A stretch of 64,000 nt of DNA from Holothuria scabra (lineage: Eukaryota; Echinodermata; Holothuroidea; Aspidochirotida; Holothuriidae), in assembly GCA_037179385.1 (NCBI GenBank), contig CM074184.1, forward strand, positions 15,828,001-15,892,000. The letters are read 5' to 3'. The number at the start of each line of letters is the position of its first letter. Position 1 is the first letter of the stretch. A model generated the notes under the pieces. The model worked only from the letters and a program-made list of their open reading frames with translations, made no database searches and was not told the origin of the DNA. Positions 23,880-35,275 of this stretch are shown piece by piece. Position numbers and translations under genes: made by a program.

Positions 23880-24780
23880 TGAAAGATTGGGTTAAAATAT
23901 TTGATCGAGTACTTGTTTTTAACTTTATATACAATGACAAAGGTGGTATTTATAACTCAAATGATTGTAACAAGATTATCTTGCCACATTTATCTCACTA
24001 TACAGATATTTTGTAATGTACGGAGCTCTATACCAGCCACGCATCCTTCCAATATGCTTCGCAATGATTACCTTTCTTTCAAGACAATCAAACAAATGAA
24101 TGAAGGGGTTGAGTATAAAAGACTGTTGATTTTTTCTCTTTGCAGTTTAGAAAGTCTTTCAACAATTCGAAGCTTGCTCCTTTTTTCATTGACAGGAACA
24201 TAAAGTTGCATGAATCTTTACCATAATTAGAAGGGAGATGCCCATTCAAGCGCTGCAGACTCGAAAAAAAACAGTTATAGGATATTCTTGTTAATGTTTC
24301 GATAAGGTCTTCGTTCTCGGTCTTTGTTTCAGAGATTTTAGTAATATTGCAAATCTCTGAATGATCGTGACAAGATTGTATTGCCACATTTATCTCACTA
24401 TACAGATTTTTGTAATATACGGAGCTCTATACCAGCCACGTATTCTTCCAATATGGTTCGCAATGATTACCTTTCTTTCAAGACAATCAAACAAATGAAT
24501 GAAGGGGTTGGGTATAAAAGAATGTTGATTTTTTCTCTCTTGCAGTTTAGAAAATCTTTCAACAATTCGAGGCATGCTCCTTTTTTTCATTGGTAGGAAC
24601 ATGAAATTACATGAATCTTTACCATAATTAAAAGGGAGATGCCCATTTAAGCGCTGCAGACTCGAAAAATATCAGTTATAGGATATTCTTGTTAATGTTT
24701 CGATAAGGTCTTCGTTTTCAGTCTTTATTTCAGAGATTTTAGTAATATTGCAAATCTCTAAAAGGAAGACCGCAAAACGA
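23880..24780. repeat. 399-bp direct tandem duplication
   Basis: CGGAGCTCTATACCAGCCAC at 24,021 recurs at 24,420, and the copies agree over nearly all of the unit (ATCTCACTATACAGAT, AATGAATGAAGGGGTTG, CTTTCAACAATTCGA). A partial third copy in inverted orientation is at about 20,230-20,800. Each copy ends near GGTCTTCGTT, the complement of the AACGAAGACC motif. Short frames inside are repeat artefacts. Confidence 0.85.
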
Positions 24781-25099
24781 GGACTCATATATAAAGCAGG
24801 AAATAAACATTACTGCATTACACCGTAGGAATGTTGCCTGAAATCTTTGTTCAAGTATATTTTTGAACATTAATATTTGATAAACGGGTTGGAATTGTAG
24901 TTGCCGCTTTTGCCGGAATTGCCGTTTAGAGACACCCGTCACCGGGGACCAAGGGTCACCGTGGCGTTTAAGGGTAGGTTTGATGACATTGTGTTACCTG
25001 TTAAAAGTTACGCTATTGTATATGTACCACGTCTGTCACACTTTGGTTATATTGAATAACTTTCCTACACAGGTTTTATTGAAATACAGTTGGTTCATA

Positions 25100-25366
25100 G
25101 CCAGGTTGAGAACGCTGAAACGCGGAAATCGCGGAATCCGCGGAAATCGAAAAACCGCGAAAGTTGTCCAAAAAACTGTCCGCGGTTCACTCACCCGGAC
25201 GCAATAAACTGAGATTGTGACTGGATAAGGATGAATTTCAGACAATTGTGGGAGGGGCTTAAGTAAGAAGGTTAGGAGAATTGGTACTGCTTGGGTGAGA
25301 GAACTGGGCCTTTAAGTCTACCATGTGTAAAACACTCTTCCGCGATTTCGGCGTTTTCGACCTGGC
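25100..25366. mobile_element. TA-flanked MITE with GCCAGGT ends, copy 1
   Basis: Left end GCCAGGTTGAGAACG, right end the inverted CGTTTTCGACCTGGC. TA flanks lie at 25,098-25,099 and 25,367-25,368. It is GC-rich near the ends (CGCGGAAATCGCGG) and contains a partial family A MITE (25,199-25,311). A second copy starts six bases downstream. Confidence 0.65.
25199..25311. mobile_element. Truncated family A MITE
   Basis: The segment from about AAACTGAGATTGTGACTGGA to GAGAACTGGGCCT matches the inner and right part of the 19,961 copy in inverted orientation. TTAA follows at 25,312-25,315. The left end is missing. It is nested in the GCCAGGT MITE. Confidence 0.7.
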
Positions 25367-25372
25367 TATATG

Positions 25373-25693
25373 GCCAGGTCGAAAACGCGGAAATCGCGGA
25401 AAAAGTTCCCTCTTTAGGAAACTTCTCCACGAGAGAGCCAAAAGTGTTGTGGGATTAACATCTAACAAAAACTGCGTTTAAGTCAAATGACAGAGGCTGA
25501 TTAAGGACAGGGCTACTCATAATTTGAGAGTTACAATCTGCCACGCAATTTTCATCTTAGGTTACTAAAACGGGCCCTCATGGTGGCTTTTCTTGCACTG
25601 AATAGGAAATGATACGAAAGTGATAAGAGTTTTCGCTTAGTTCTACCATGTGGAAAACACTTTTTCCGCGATTTTTGCGTTTTCGACCTTGCC
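25373..25693. mobile_element. TA-type MITE with GCCAGGT ends, copy 2
   Basis: Begins GCCAGGTCGAAAACGCGG and ends with the inverted TTTTCGACCTTGCC. Together with copy 1 it creates a near-perfect 29-bp inverted repeat across 25,338-25,401. The flanking duplication is not clean. The interior has no recognised sequence. Confidence 0.55.
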
Positions 25694-27119
25694 GTTGGTT
25701 CATCTCAATTTTCTTTACCTCTTTTCCCAAAAAAGTGTTTTCGCTACATATTCCATTAGTTTAGGAATGACCTAAGCACAAATTTACAATTTTCATGTCA
25801 AAATTTTGGCCATGCCCACTAAAGTAGCTAAAAGGAGTTTTGGTCAGTTTGAACTAATCTGGAGGTTACACACTGCTTTATTGTGATATCACTTATAACT
25901 TATACCCTACAGAGTGTTTACAGTGTAACCTATTAACATGTAAGGTCAGGTATCCTTCCAATTTGCATAACTTTGAAAAACAATTTTTCATGGTAAACAG
26001 AAATACAGATGTTATGCTGTAAATTTTACAGTATTTTTTTTGTAAATTTTACAAATTTTTCCAGTGAACTTAGTCAAAAAGATACCCCCCCCCCCTCACA
26101 ATATGTTCATTTTGCTTCCTCTACGACACTTTGTGGTACATGTACAGTCGACAAAACGCGACAGGTTTGTTCATTCCTCTAGCAACTCCCTGGTTCATCG
26201 CAAGGCCGTAATGCTTCAAGATGCTACAAATATATAAACACGTATCCTTGTAAATATCGGCACCTTTGTGGACCCACATGAAGGTTTAATAGCTGTTGCT
26301 TCCAGGGTAGCTTTAAGACCGTAACACTGATAAAAACGTTGCTGTAGGCCTATTGTGTCATCACTTTACATAAGTAAACAGGTGGTTGGTCATTTAGTTG
26401 AAAACGTTCTTTCGTGTACTCGATCACTGTTTTTTTTTCTCCGTATCAAGGTTCCGTTTTCCGTTTGTATATTCGTTTGTGTCAATGCTGCGCTTGTATC
26501 AATTTTGCGTTTGTATCATCTTCCGTCTGTTTTGGTTTTGGGTGTGTAATGTTTTCGTTTGTTATAAATTTCCGATAGTACTATTTTTCCCTTGTATTAT
26601 ATATTTTTTTTTGTTTGCATTATTGTTCGAATCCGTTTAAATCATCTTTTAACAGAATTCTGTCTTACATCAGAGGGGTTGGGACACGGGTGTCTAGAAA
26701 AGTAAGACCTAGAAACATAAGACCTAAGACCTAGAAACATGATGGGACACTGACCCTCATACCCCTTACCCCAGGCCGGCGATCACACTTCGGACCCCCA
26801 TCAGGAAAAATACTGGATCCGTCTCTGGAATAGCAACTAAAAATGAAAAGATGGCAATGGCAAAGTTTTCTTAATTCTTTTTTCTATTACTTCATTCGTC
26901 TAATTACCGCTTCCTATATTTTCAACCTGAAATAAATATTTCACCAAATGCGATCTACCGTAAAAATTGACATTTTTTCGCCAAAGGGCCAAATGACATG
27001 TTTTCCCCTGTATTGGGACTCACCCGCCAGGCCTCATGCGGCAAATCTGTAATGTTCCACTTTTGTTCTACGTTTGTCCTACCCTTGGTAAAATGTTTGA
27101 GTTTATACTTGCTTATACA
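25694..27119. other. Unassigned DNA with a partial CTGTAAATTTTACAG palindrome
   Basis: A fragment at about 26,018-26,068 repeats CTGTAAATTTTACAG and ends CCAGTG, like the ends of the CACTGTTAAAA elements. AAGACCTAGAAACAT is repeated at about 26,700-26,740. No gene is recognised. Confidence 0.5.
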
Positions 27120-27965
27120 AGCCCCTGATCGGGCATTTGCAAAACATGGACAGAGCCAAACACTGGCCAAACAGAGCCAAACAGGGCCAAACAGAGCCAA
27201 AATATGTCAAGTACAAATTCTCACATCATATTTAGACTACACCCATAGCTCACATTAACCTGTTAACCGATTGTCACCACCAAAGTTATACAATGGAAGG
27301 TTTAGATTTGGCTCTGTTTGGCTCTGTCCATGTTTTACAAATGGTTCCAATCAAATTTGTAAAATATGATCACAGCCAAACAGACCCAAACAGAACTAAA
27401 TTTTAACTTTAATCTGCTCTAGAAATACTGCAGTAGATGTTGGATGCTGAACAGTTTCTTTTTTTTTCATGGGTTTATCATATGATATGAAAGCTCGTTC
27501 TGCACATTTTAGAACAACATCAAGCAGGGATGGCAATTCTGGAGGGATGGGGATACATCCTTATATCTTTCCAACATGAGGACGACTCTCTCTGACATGA
27601 ACAGTGTATTAAATACATGTAATACTGTTTTACTACTGTTTATTCTTGTTTATATGGGCCATCTCTCTATATGTTTTTAGGACAGAGTGTGTGGTCTACT
27701 TGGTAGAGCGTTAGACTCTAACTCGGAGCCCAGAGGACCAATTTCCAGCCTGGGTCTGGTCATACCGAAGACTTAAAAATTGCACCTTATGCCTTAATGT
27801 GTGATGCTATCAAGTTTTGTAGAGAACACAACTCGAAATAGACTTTGGCTCTGTTTGGCCCTGTTCGGCCCTGTTTGGCTCTTTTTGGCTCTATTTGGCT
27901 CTGTTTGGTCCTGTTTGGCCCCGTTTGGCTCTGTCCATGTTTTACAAATGCCCCTCCTGATCTAC
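27120..27965. mobile_element. Foldback element with 10-bp minisatellite arms (CAGAGCCAAA)
   Basis: The left arm (27,130-27,205) has GGGCATTTGCAAAACATGG followed by CAGAGCCAAA-type 10-bp repeats. The right arm (27,842-27,952) is the inverse: TTTGGCTCTG units, then CCATGTTTTACAAATGCCC. A third, shorter block lies at 27,305-27,390. Tandem units inside long inverted arms are the architecture of foldback transposons. A SINE is nested at 27,681-27,795. Precise ends and a target duplication were not resolved. Confidence 0.65.
27681..27795 (+). mobile_element. tRNA-derived SINE fragment
   Basis: A tRNA-like head has an A-box-like TGGTCTACTTGGTAGAG and a decayed B box (GACCAATTTCC). GGTCATACCGAAGACTTAAA follows, which also follows the tRNA head of the SINE at 36,564-36,882. 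It is therefore the same family, truncated at 3'. It is not a tRNA gene: the arms do not pair and the B box is degenerate. Confidence 0.6.
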
Positions 27966-28784
27966 ATACCTGGATGTAAGGAGATCATATTACTGCCTAT
28001 TGACAAACTGAAACGACCGGAAGTCTTCCCGTGACCATTTTGTTGGTGGCAAAATCATTCAGCCGTACAATTCGACGCTGATTCGTATATATAGCCGTAT
28101 GTGCACTGAGTGACAACTGACAAACTTTTAACCCAGCTAATTTTCATAATTTTCTAACCGAAACGTTTACATTGTAAGCAACCGAAACTGGTGACAACAG
28201 AAATACCGATGTCATGTCCTGCTTTTAGTTTCAATGATGCAGTAACAGATTGCAGGTGAAGTTAGAAACAATGACGACTGTGCTGCTTTCATGGCAGGAT
28301 TTCAAGTAAGTTCAGGCTTTTGTTAGACGCCCAAGCAATATATCACCAGAGGGAGCTGCCACTAGAGCAGCTCCCTGGTCTCACACAAGTCTCCTCTACA
28401 AATTCAAATTAGTAAAAAATTCAGACACCCATAGTAACAAAGTCACTTCTGACAAACTCACCTCATGACAAAATGTGACCTTGAAAAAACCCAATGATGG
28501 ACTCAGGCCATGCTTCACCGAGGCTAACAAAGTCTGTCGTCAATGAAGATTATGTTCTATGCCTCCCCTCCTCACTGAAAAATAACCATTTTACTAGCAT
28601 CTTTCTCGTAAGGGAATCTTAGCAGACTTTTTCATAAAACTTAAGGTTTGCACCCGGGATTATGATAAAGGACCCATGGATCCCTTAAGTTAACTCAAAT
28701 GTTCCATATGGGGAACTAGTTCTAAGGCTCATTTTAACAACTGATAGTGTTTGTGGGTGATTATGGGTAAACTTCAATCCTTTA
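27966..28784. other. Unassigned DNA with one short hairpin
   Basis: A short inverted repeat, GAGGGAGCTGCCACTAGAGC then AGCTCCCTGG, lies at about 28,342-28,374. GCAGCTCCCT also occurs at 5265. No gene is recognised. Confidence 0.5.
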
Positions 28785-29345
28785 AAGTGCACCTCAAGTC
28801 AAAAAATTCAAATATACATATTTAAGAGTATGAAAATTAAATTCAATTAATCCAACTCCCATCTTCATATGACATTCCTGAGCTGAGATATAAAATGTTG
28901 AAGTTTATTCACTTAAAACAAGTTGGTCGATTGCGCAATAATTTGTGACTTTTCTTGTTGTACAACTCACATAACATGCTTTGTTTCCCTCTATAATTAA
29001 AATGTTTTTGTGACCTTTAACACTTCCTATTTGTTTGCATAGCATGTTGCACAATGAGGACTTAATTAATTACATCACCTCATAAGAGTAAGAGTAATAT
29101 CACACCTTGGTGCAAGGTGCAGTATTGTTCAGAAAACAAAGAAATACAAAGATTGTAATTTGAGTAGTACAAGAATGACATCACAAATGATTGCGCAATA
29201 TAACATTTTAATTCAAGTAAATAAACTTTAACATTTAATATCTCAGCTTCAGAAATGTCCCATGAAGATGGGAGTTAGACTGTTAGAATTTATTTTTCAC
29301 GGTCTTTAATATATATTTTTGAATTTTGGGGCTTGAGGTACACTT
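28785..29345. mobile_element. TA-flanked foldback MITE, 561 bp
   Basis: Ends AAGTGCACCTCAAGTC and GCTTGAGGTACACTT are inverted. TA flanks both sides (28,783-28,784 and 29,346-29,347). The arms stay complementary inwards for more than 100 bp: CCCATCTTCATATGACATT pairs with ATGTCCCATGAAGATGGG, and TTGCGCAATA occurs in both. No protein frame. Confidence 0.8.
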
Positions 29346-30419
29346 TAATGTCCCTCGTGATACCATATCATGATGGACCCCTTATCAATCTTAGTAAATT
29401 TCCTAAGGCTTCTGGTATGGGCTTACCAATAAGAGACCCATATAGGTTTACTTCCTATGTTTGAAAGCACGTTTTTAACATTCTTTAGGGAACCGTCGAC
29501 ATTGTCATGCCTGGCGATTTGTTTAGAGAAAACTTGTTTCGGGCGGCTTTTAAAGTTGTTGGGCAAACGCAGGGCGACTTAGGGGTGACTTTGTAGGGGT
29601 CGACTTGAGTGACTGCATTCACGGAATTCCTGCTGCATTGCCCCCACTGTGCCATATACTGTTTATTGATCAAAATTATATGAAGCATTGGCATTCGGCT
29701 TTTGATATAAATAACTGCATGTCTCCCTTCACTTGCACAGTAAAATATTCAAAAGTAAGGATTGATTAAGTCGCGTGGTTTTTGACTTCATAATTCAACA
29801 CTCCTTCCTATGGAGTGAAGCTTTATTAATTTTACATACATTTGTGTGGGCGACTTAGTGGGCTCGAATTTATAGGGTGAGACGCGACATCCCATACGTT
29901 TTATTGAATTTGACGCCCTAGCCACTCAGTCTCAATACACCACTGAATTAAGTGAATTTTTTGCACTCAATATAACATGGTCTTATTCAGTTTTCAAAGT
30001 AACTGACATTTTCTGTCCAAAATGCGCACATTCTACAAGAGATATGGTCTTATTTCAGGCCAAAACGTCGCCGATTTTTAAGTTGTCATATCAAATTGCT
30101 AACCCATCTACATGGATACTGGCGCTGTTGCACGACGCCTTTGCCTCAAACAATATGGCGGCTCTGATGCTTCAATTTTTCGGCACCACCATTCTTCCAG
30201 GGATGTAGATCAGTTACACCAGAGAGTTGTTATATACAAGCCTGGAAATCGCAATTTCCGGATGATCTGGAGGATCGAATTTTTCCAGCATCATTGTGTT
30301 TTACGCTCGGCTGCGACGCCCAGAAATGGTGGCGCTACGCTTAAATAGTGGTACGGTCAATACCAAACAACGTTTTGCATGAACCCAAACGTTCAAAATT
30401 TCCTATTTCTGTTCTCCAG
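29346..30419. other. Unassigned DNA with one GCTCCGC-type module
   Basis: At 30,240-30,345 a diverged copy of the dispersed module reads GGAAATCGCAATTTCCGGAT and then AATGGTGGCGCTACGCTTA. The 78-codon frame over it is a shadow. The rest has no recognised feature. Confidence 0.5.
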
Positions 30420-31490
30420 ACCGATAATGCCGAATCCTGTGCTGTCGAATGTGAGGCTGTGTTATGTGCTAGGCGAAAGTTGGACTGAATCTTGTGCTAG
30501 GTGAATTTACATGTAATTCTGTGGGTAGATGCTACAGGCAAAATCTTGTGCTAGACAAAACTAATGAAAGTCGAGATAAAATTCTGTGCTGCGTGTGAAT
30601 GTAATGCCGAATGTTGTGCTAGGCGAATGTGGTGCCGAATCCTGTGCTAGGCAAGTGAATTATAATTTCGAATCCTGTGCTATGTGTAAATGTAATGCCG
30701 AATGTTGTGCTAGGCGAATGTGGTGCCGAATCCTGTGCTAGCTTCAGAATGTGAGGCTGAATCCTATGCTGGATATTACAAGCCGAACCCTGTGCTAGGC
30801 AAGTGAATTTCGAATACTGTGCTATGTGTATGTAATGGCGAATGTTGTGCTAGGCGAATGTGGGCCGAATCCTGTGCTAGCTTCAGGAAGTGAGGCTGAA
30901 TCCTGTGCTGGGTATTACAAGCCGAATCCTGTGCTAGGCAAGTGAATTATAATTTCGAATACTGTGCTATGTGTATGTAAAGGCGAAAGTTGTGCTAAGC
31001 GAATGTGGTGCCGAATCCTGTGCTAGCTTCAGAATGTGAGGCTGAATCCTGTGCTGGGTATTACAAGCCGAATCCTGTGCTAGGCAAGTGAATTATAATT
31101 TCGAATACTGTGCTATGTGTATGTAAAGGCGAATGTTGTGCTAGGCGAATGTGGTGCCGAATCCTGTGCTAGCTTCAGAATGTGAGGCTGAATCCTGTGC
31201 TGGGTATTACAAGCCGAATCCTGTGCTCGACAAGTGAATTATAATTTCGAAGACTGTGCTATGTGTATGTAAAGGCGAAAGTTGTGCTAAGCGAATGTGG
31301 TGCCGAATCCTGTGCTAGCTTCAGAATGTGAGGCTGAATCCTGTGCTAACGTTAATTGAATGTGAGGTGAATCCTGTGCTGGTGGATGTATGGCGAATAC
31401 TGTGCTGGGCGAATGTGGGGCCGAATCCTGTGCTAGCTTCAGAATGTGGGGCTGAATGTGAGGCTGAATGTGAGGCTGAATCCTGTGCCT
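30420..31490. repeat. Minisatellite with 146-bp higher-order unit (GAATCCTGTGCTAG)
   Basis: Short 24-36-bp subunits all carry GAATCCTGTGCT or a variant. The landmark GCTAGCTTCAG falls at 30,737, 30,876, 31,022, 31,168, 31,314 and 31,432. Spacings are 139, 146, 146, 146 and 118, so about five ordered 146-bp units are followed by a decayed edge. It is not a CRISPR array: spacers are repeats too. Frames across it are artefacts. Confidence 0.9.
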
Positions 31491-31559
31491 GCTTCAGACT
31501 GGTCACGATACACACATTTGGAAAAGCACGGGTTGCACATCATGTGACACCAACTTTAT

Positions 31560-31700
31560 CATTTCGTTTCGTTTCGTTTACTGTTTATCGCACACATACA
31601 AGGGTATAAATATAACAAAAGAATCAAGGTACATACAAAAGCGAAATGTACACCAACCCCCTCCCCCCGGACATATCGAAAAGTTTTGTACAAAAACAAT
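31560..31700 (-). mobile_element. 3' end of a LINE
   Basis: On the minus strand a short region ends in ATAAACAGTAAACGAAACG followed by GAAAC units, the short tandem tail seen at the 3' end of CR1/L2-like LINEs. No protein frame remains. The 5' border is uncertain. Confidence 0.45.
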
Positions 31701-33673
31701 CATTTGCTCATTTTACACCAAAATTTCTAAATTGTTCTAACTAAAATCAGTTATGCTTCGATATGATATCTATGTCTAGCCTAGGTGAAAGCAACCCATG
31801 AAACGCCAATTTTCATTTGAAATAGGCCTACATGATTTTTGACGACCTCAAAATTTTGTGACGTCATAATTTGAGGGAATTCCCCTCCCCCCAAATTTGC
31901 GTCATTTCTTGTCACAAAAACGCGGTTTACGACAAAATTATAGATCCAAATGACCAACTCTTTTCCTCCTGCTACCTATGATATGCAGCGTTTAGCCATT
32001 TCGATATGGTTTGTAGCTCGGCTAGAAGTACTAATCCTTGAAATTATGTAAATTTGGGGTGAAAGCACATTTTTGCAGGCTATATAGATATCAATTCCGA
32101 TAAATTAATGATTTACGACGAAATTAAAGGGTCTTATTGAACAGTTTTGTCTCATATTGAGAGCGCCCTCACTTTTCCGTAGATTTTCTACCACAGTGTA
32201 TCTATAGGGGTTTCATAGAAATCGTTAATACTGTATGTCACTTCAATTAATACAGTTTGTTCAGCCATTAATACATTCCTCATTATGCCTTAGCTCATAT
32301 AAAGTTAACTTGTCCATACAAAACTCACTGAAGAGCCACCATAACAGGCCAGAAAACAACCAGCTAAGGTTCTGTACTAACTCAATAGCAAATTAAGGAC
32401 AACGAACTTTTCAGGTTTCCATAGAAATTATGTCACATTGTATCCAATTTGTTCACTCATAATTTTGTCAATCCATGTCTTAACAACATCTTTTACCGGT
32501 CAAAAATATCCGTTGCACACTTTTCCGCACCGTACTTTCTCGGTTAAAAAAACCCCTTGTGAATTGGTTTATACGAAGCAGTGGGTATGTTTATTCATAT
32601 CATTTGATTCCTCCACTATTTAGAAGGGGAATAGATAGTTTTCCAGTGAATATTAACACTGTACAGAATCCGTTGTTTACAAAAAATTATCATTGTTTAA
32701 TTTTATAAACTACATTTTGTTTAGAATGTAGTAATACATATATTATACATTCAATTCGATTCAATATTAATCGTTTTTACCAAGACTGGATATTAAGCTT
32801 CCACACAAAAAAGGAACTCGTCCAAAGCACCAAAGTCAGAAAGAGGGCATGAAAAGGCTCAAAGTTGCATTTGCAAAGCATTTTAGGTTTCCTCCCTAAT
32901 AATTTCTTTGGAATCATGTTAGTAAAATGATTGTCATTCGATTTTGTTTCATATAAGAGGTAAATTTTTATTAAGATACAAACTATCAAGTAAATTCATA
33001 CAAAAAATGGGCGGTACCTTGACTTGTTCACTACACCGGTCATTTTAGAATCTAAGCGGAGTTTTCACATAAGCGAAAATGAGACAACTGTTCAATGTTG
33101 CCCAATCAAAAAAGTATTCACTGAGTGTGTAGAAGTACGAACATCACAGATCCAAATTAACCAGACCTTAAAACACAACCCCGAGTACTACATTAAGCAA
33201 AAAAAAAAAAAAAAACCCCGAGCAATACACCATGCGCCCACACACTGTAACGAACTTGTGAGGTTTACGATCAAAAATTTTCGATAAGGGGGGGGGGCTT
33301 GAAATGAAAACGTGCACTCCCAAAGAAAAAGAAAACAAAACAACGACAAGTACTGACTGCATACAAACACAAAATGCTTCTACAGTAGAAAGATCAAAAC
33401 TTAATTGTGAAACATTTCCCCAATAGGATAATTAAAGGCATATTCCCGGACACAAAATTCATTAACTTCAAGCTATGTTTTCTTTTTTAGAAGCTGAAGA
33501 CTTCATCTCACTAGCACATAGCTTTCGGAAGATACAAATTTATAAATAATGCAACTTTTTTCTTTTGATTTGTTGCATCATGTAAATCTGTAATGTCATC
33601 GCGGCTCATTTATTTAACATAACATTCATTTTTTTTTTTTATAATTTTGATGCCACTGCAGGAAATATTAACC
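31701..33673. other. Unassigned AT-rich DNA
   Basis: No gene, array or paired termini were found. An A-homopolymer of 17 lies at about 33,200 and a G-run at 33,290. Confidence 0.5.
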
Positions 33674-33895
33674 AACAGTGGTAGCCTAGTTGTACTACGT
33701 ATGGTGAAGGGTACAGTGGTAATGATCTGCGTCTCTCAGTCACGAGGTCGTGAGTTCAAGTCCCAGCTCCGACATTAAAACTGTCGTCTAGTTTTCTGGG
33801 ATGTGGTTAATTATCTGCTATCCCTTAGTCATAGACGTTAAACTGTGAGTTGGTCTCACGAGTCTGGCATTGCCAGCAGTGGCGTTAATACCCTT
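33674..33895 (+). mobile_element. tRNA-derived SINE, second family
   Basis: An A-box-like AGTGGTAATGATCTGCG (33,716) and a good B box, GAGTTCAAGTCCC (33,752), have roughly tRNA spacing. They are followed by an unrelated body that ends near GGCATTGCCAG. The sequence differs from the 36,564 SINE. CAGTGGCGTTAATACC directly after it looks like a hAT end. Confidence 0.6.
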
Positions 33896-34025
33896 TCAAT
33901 GGGGGGGTTACCTAGTGCACAATGGAGGATAAAATGAAAACAAACAAAAACAAGGGTAATGCTTGAGCTATAAAGGCAAAAGAGACTATATTAACCCTAC
34001 TGTCGATGCATAAGTTAGAACATTA

Positions 34026-34490
34026 TCAATTAAAGATATGCAAGTATTCGTAATTCTGGTCGGCCTGCTAATTGTTGGAACAAAGCCGGAAGAAGATAAG
34101 TTGTTCAGAAAATCAACTGATTCTGATTTGCATAGTTCAATATGTGAAATTATTCATAATAAAAGAATAAAAGAATACTTAACTTTTGACGAAATTTTAC
34201 TAAGAATGTTATACAAGCAGTCTTGAACAACGATATTTTCCCACTTGGAGGGCGGCATACCACCCCTAAAATAGTTTTATGATTCTTTGTTTGTGTGTGT
34301 TCATTGAACATGATTTCTGTCCTCATTAAAAATAGAAACATCATCTCCACGATCAAACATGAAGCAATCTCTTATAAATAAGGCTACCCCACCTCCTTTT
34401 TTGTTTCCCCCAATTTTAATCAGGTACCGTATAGTTTTCATCATCACAGTGACACATTCAAAGGACATTACCAAGCCGCACATGTGTCAG
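34026..34490 (-). pseudogene. LINE AP-endonuclease domain fragment
   Basis: Two minus-strand frames overlap. Frame 34,301-34,483 reads GGNKKGGGVALFIRDCFMF and then DDVSIFNEDRN. Frame 34,150-34,356 reads KNHKTILGVVCRPPSG. A third, after a stop near 34,150, continues ANQNQLI then GRPELRI-like text. KGGGVA-x-F-x-RD and GVVYRPP are conserved stretches of the APE-type endonuclease that nicks target DNA for Jockey/CR1-like LINEs. It carries at least two frameshifts. No reverse transcriptase follows to the left. It is an isolated 5' domain scrap and inactive. Confidence 0.7.
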
Positions 34491-34582
34491 GGGTTACTCA
34501 AAATTGCTATATTGCTATATATATCGATCGGAGTGTTAGCGACCTACGTAACCATCAATGAAAATATCACCGCAGGTGGATA

Positions 34583-35275
34583 CAGTGACGTAGCCAGGAT
34601 GGGATTTTTTTTTTTTTGGGGGGGGGGGGGGGCTAGGTAACAAGTGGGGGGCCTGGCACCTCCGAGGGTCAGACACGGCAAGACTATCTGAGCGGAGCGC
34701 CACCATCAGTTGGTGTGGTGCATACAAGAAAATTTCGGGCTTTAAAACCCCTCCAGATGGCCGGAAAAGGCACTGCTGATCTGTGGCCTAAGGGATGAGA
34801 CTTAAGGGAACCGGTATCTCCCCTCCCCTTGGGAAAAGTTGTAAACTTTTTAGGACGTAGATCGCAAATGCGGCAATATTTGAATCTTAGCGGAGCGCCA
34901 CCATCAGTTGGCGCGGAGGGTACCAGAAAATTTTGGGCTCTAAAGCCACTCCAGATGGCCGCGAAACGGCACTTCCCACGTGTTTTAAACTGCCACGTAC
35001 CCAGACGCAAATGCGGCAAAATTTCTAGGGGGAGGCAAAACCTCCAAATCACCATGAATTGACACAAAGCATGTGAAAATTTGAGCCCAAAATGCTTCCC
35101 AGATCACCGGAAATGGCATTTGTAAAGCCTATTTTTCGCATAGAAACTTGAAAAACACGTTTTGTTCGGGTTTTTGCTTCGATTTTTATAAGTTTTTTTT
35201 CAAATTTTTGATTTTCCAGGGGGCGGGGGCAAGTGCCCCCCCCCCTGCCCATACCTGCGGACGCCCATGCTTATC
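34583..35275. mobile_element. hAT-like element fragment, CAGTGACGTAGCCAGGATGG end
   Basis: The left end CAGTGACGTAGCCAGGATGG is followed by poly-T and a G-run, closely matching the inverted right end of the 57,328-59,523 hAT. Three inverted GCTCCGC modules follow (about 34,690-34,770, 34,890-34,990 and 35,080-35,120). No matching right end or 8-bp duplication was found. The fragment seems to fuse with another repeat that ends near CCTGCGGACGCCCATG (35,275). Confidence 0.6.

Noticed and set aside
26355..26640. Hydrophobic frames that look like membrane proteins
   Set aside because: T-rich DNA gives Phe/Leu/Val/Cys codons by default; two overlapping frames look alike and no conserved pattern is seen.
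27685..27765. A functional tRNA gene
   Set aside because: The A box is acceptable, but the B box is degenerate, the acceptor and T arms do not pair, and the following sequence equals a SINE body.
30420..31490. CRISPR-like alternation of repeat and spacer
   Set aside because: The between-repeat parts are themselves repeated every 146 bp, the window is eukaryotic and no cas-like gene is present.
31321..31609. Open frames with CEAECEAE or SASHSASHS repeats
   Set aside because: They are translations of the 146-bp minisatellite and have no start context or domain.
33710..33770. A functional tRNA gene
   Set aside because: Both boxes are present, but no cloverleaf closes and the sequence continues into a SINE body.
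33893..33910. Left end of a hAT (CAGTGGCGTTAATACC)
   Set aside because: No right end with the flanking 8 bases was found in the window.
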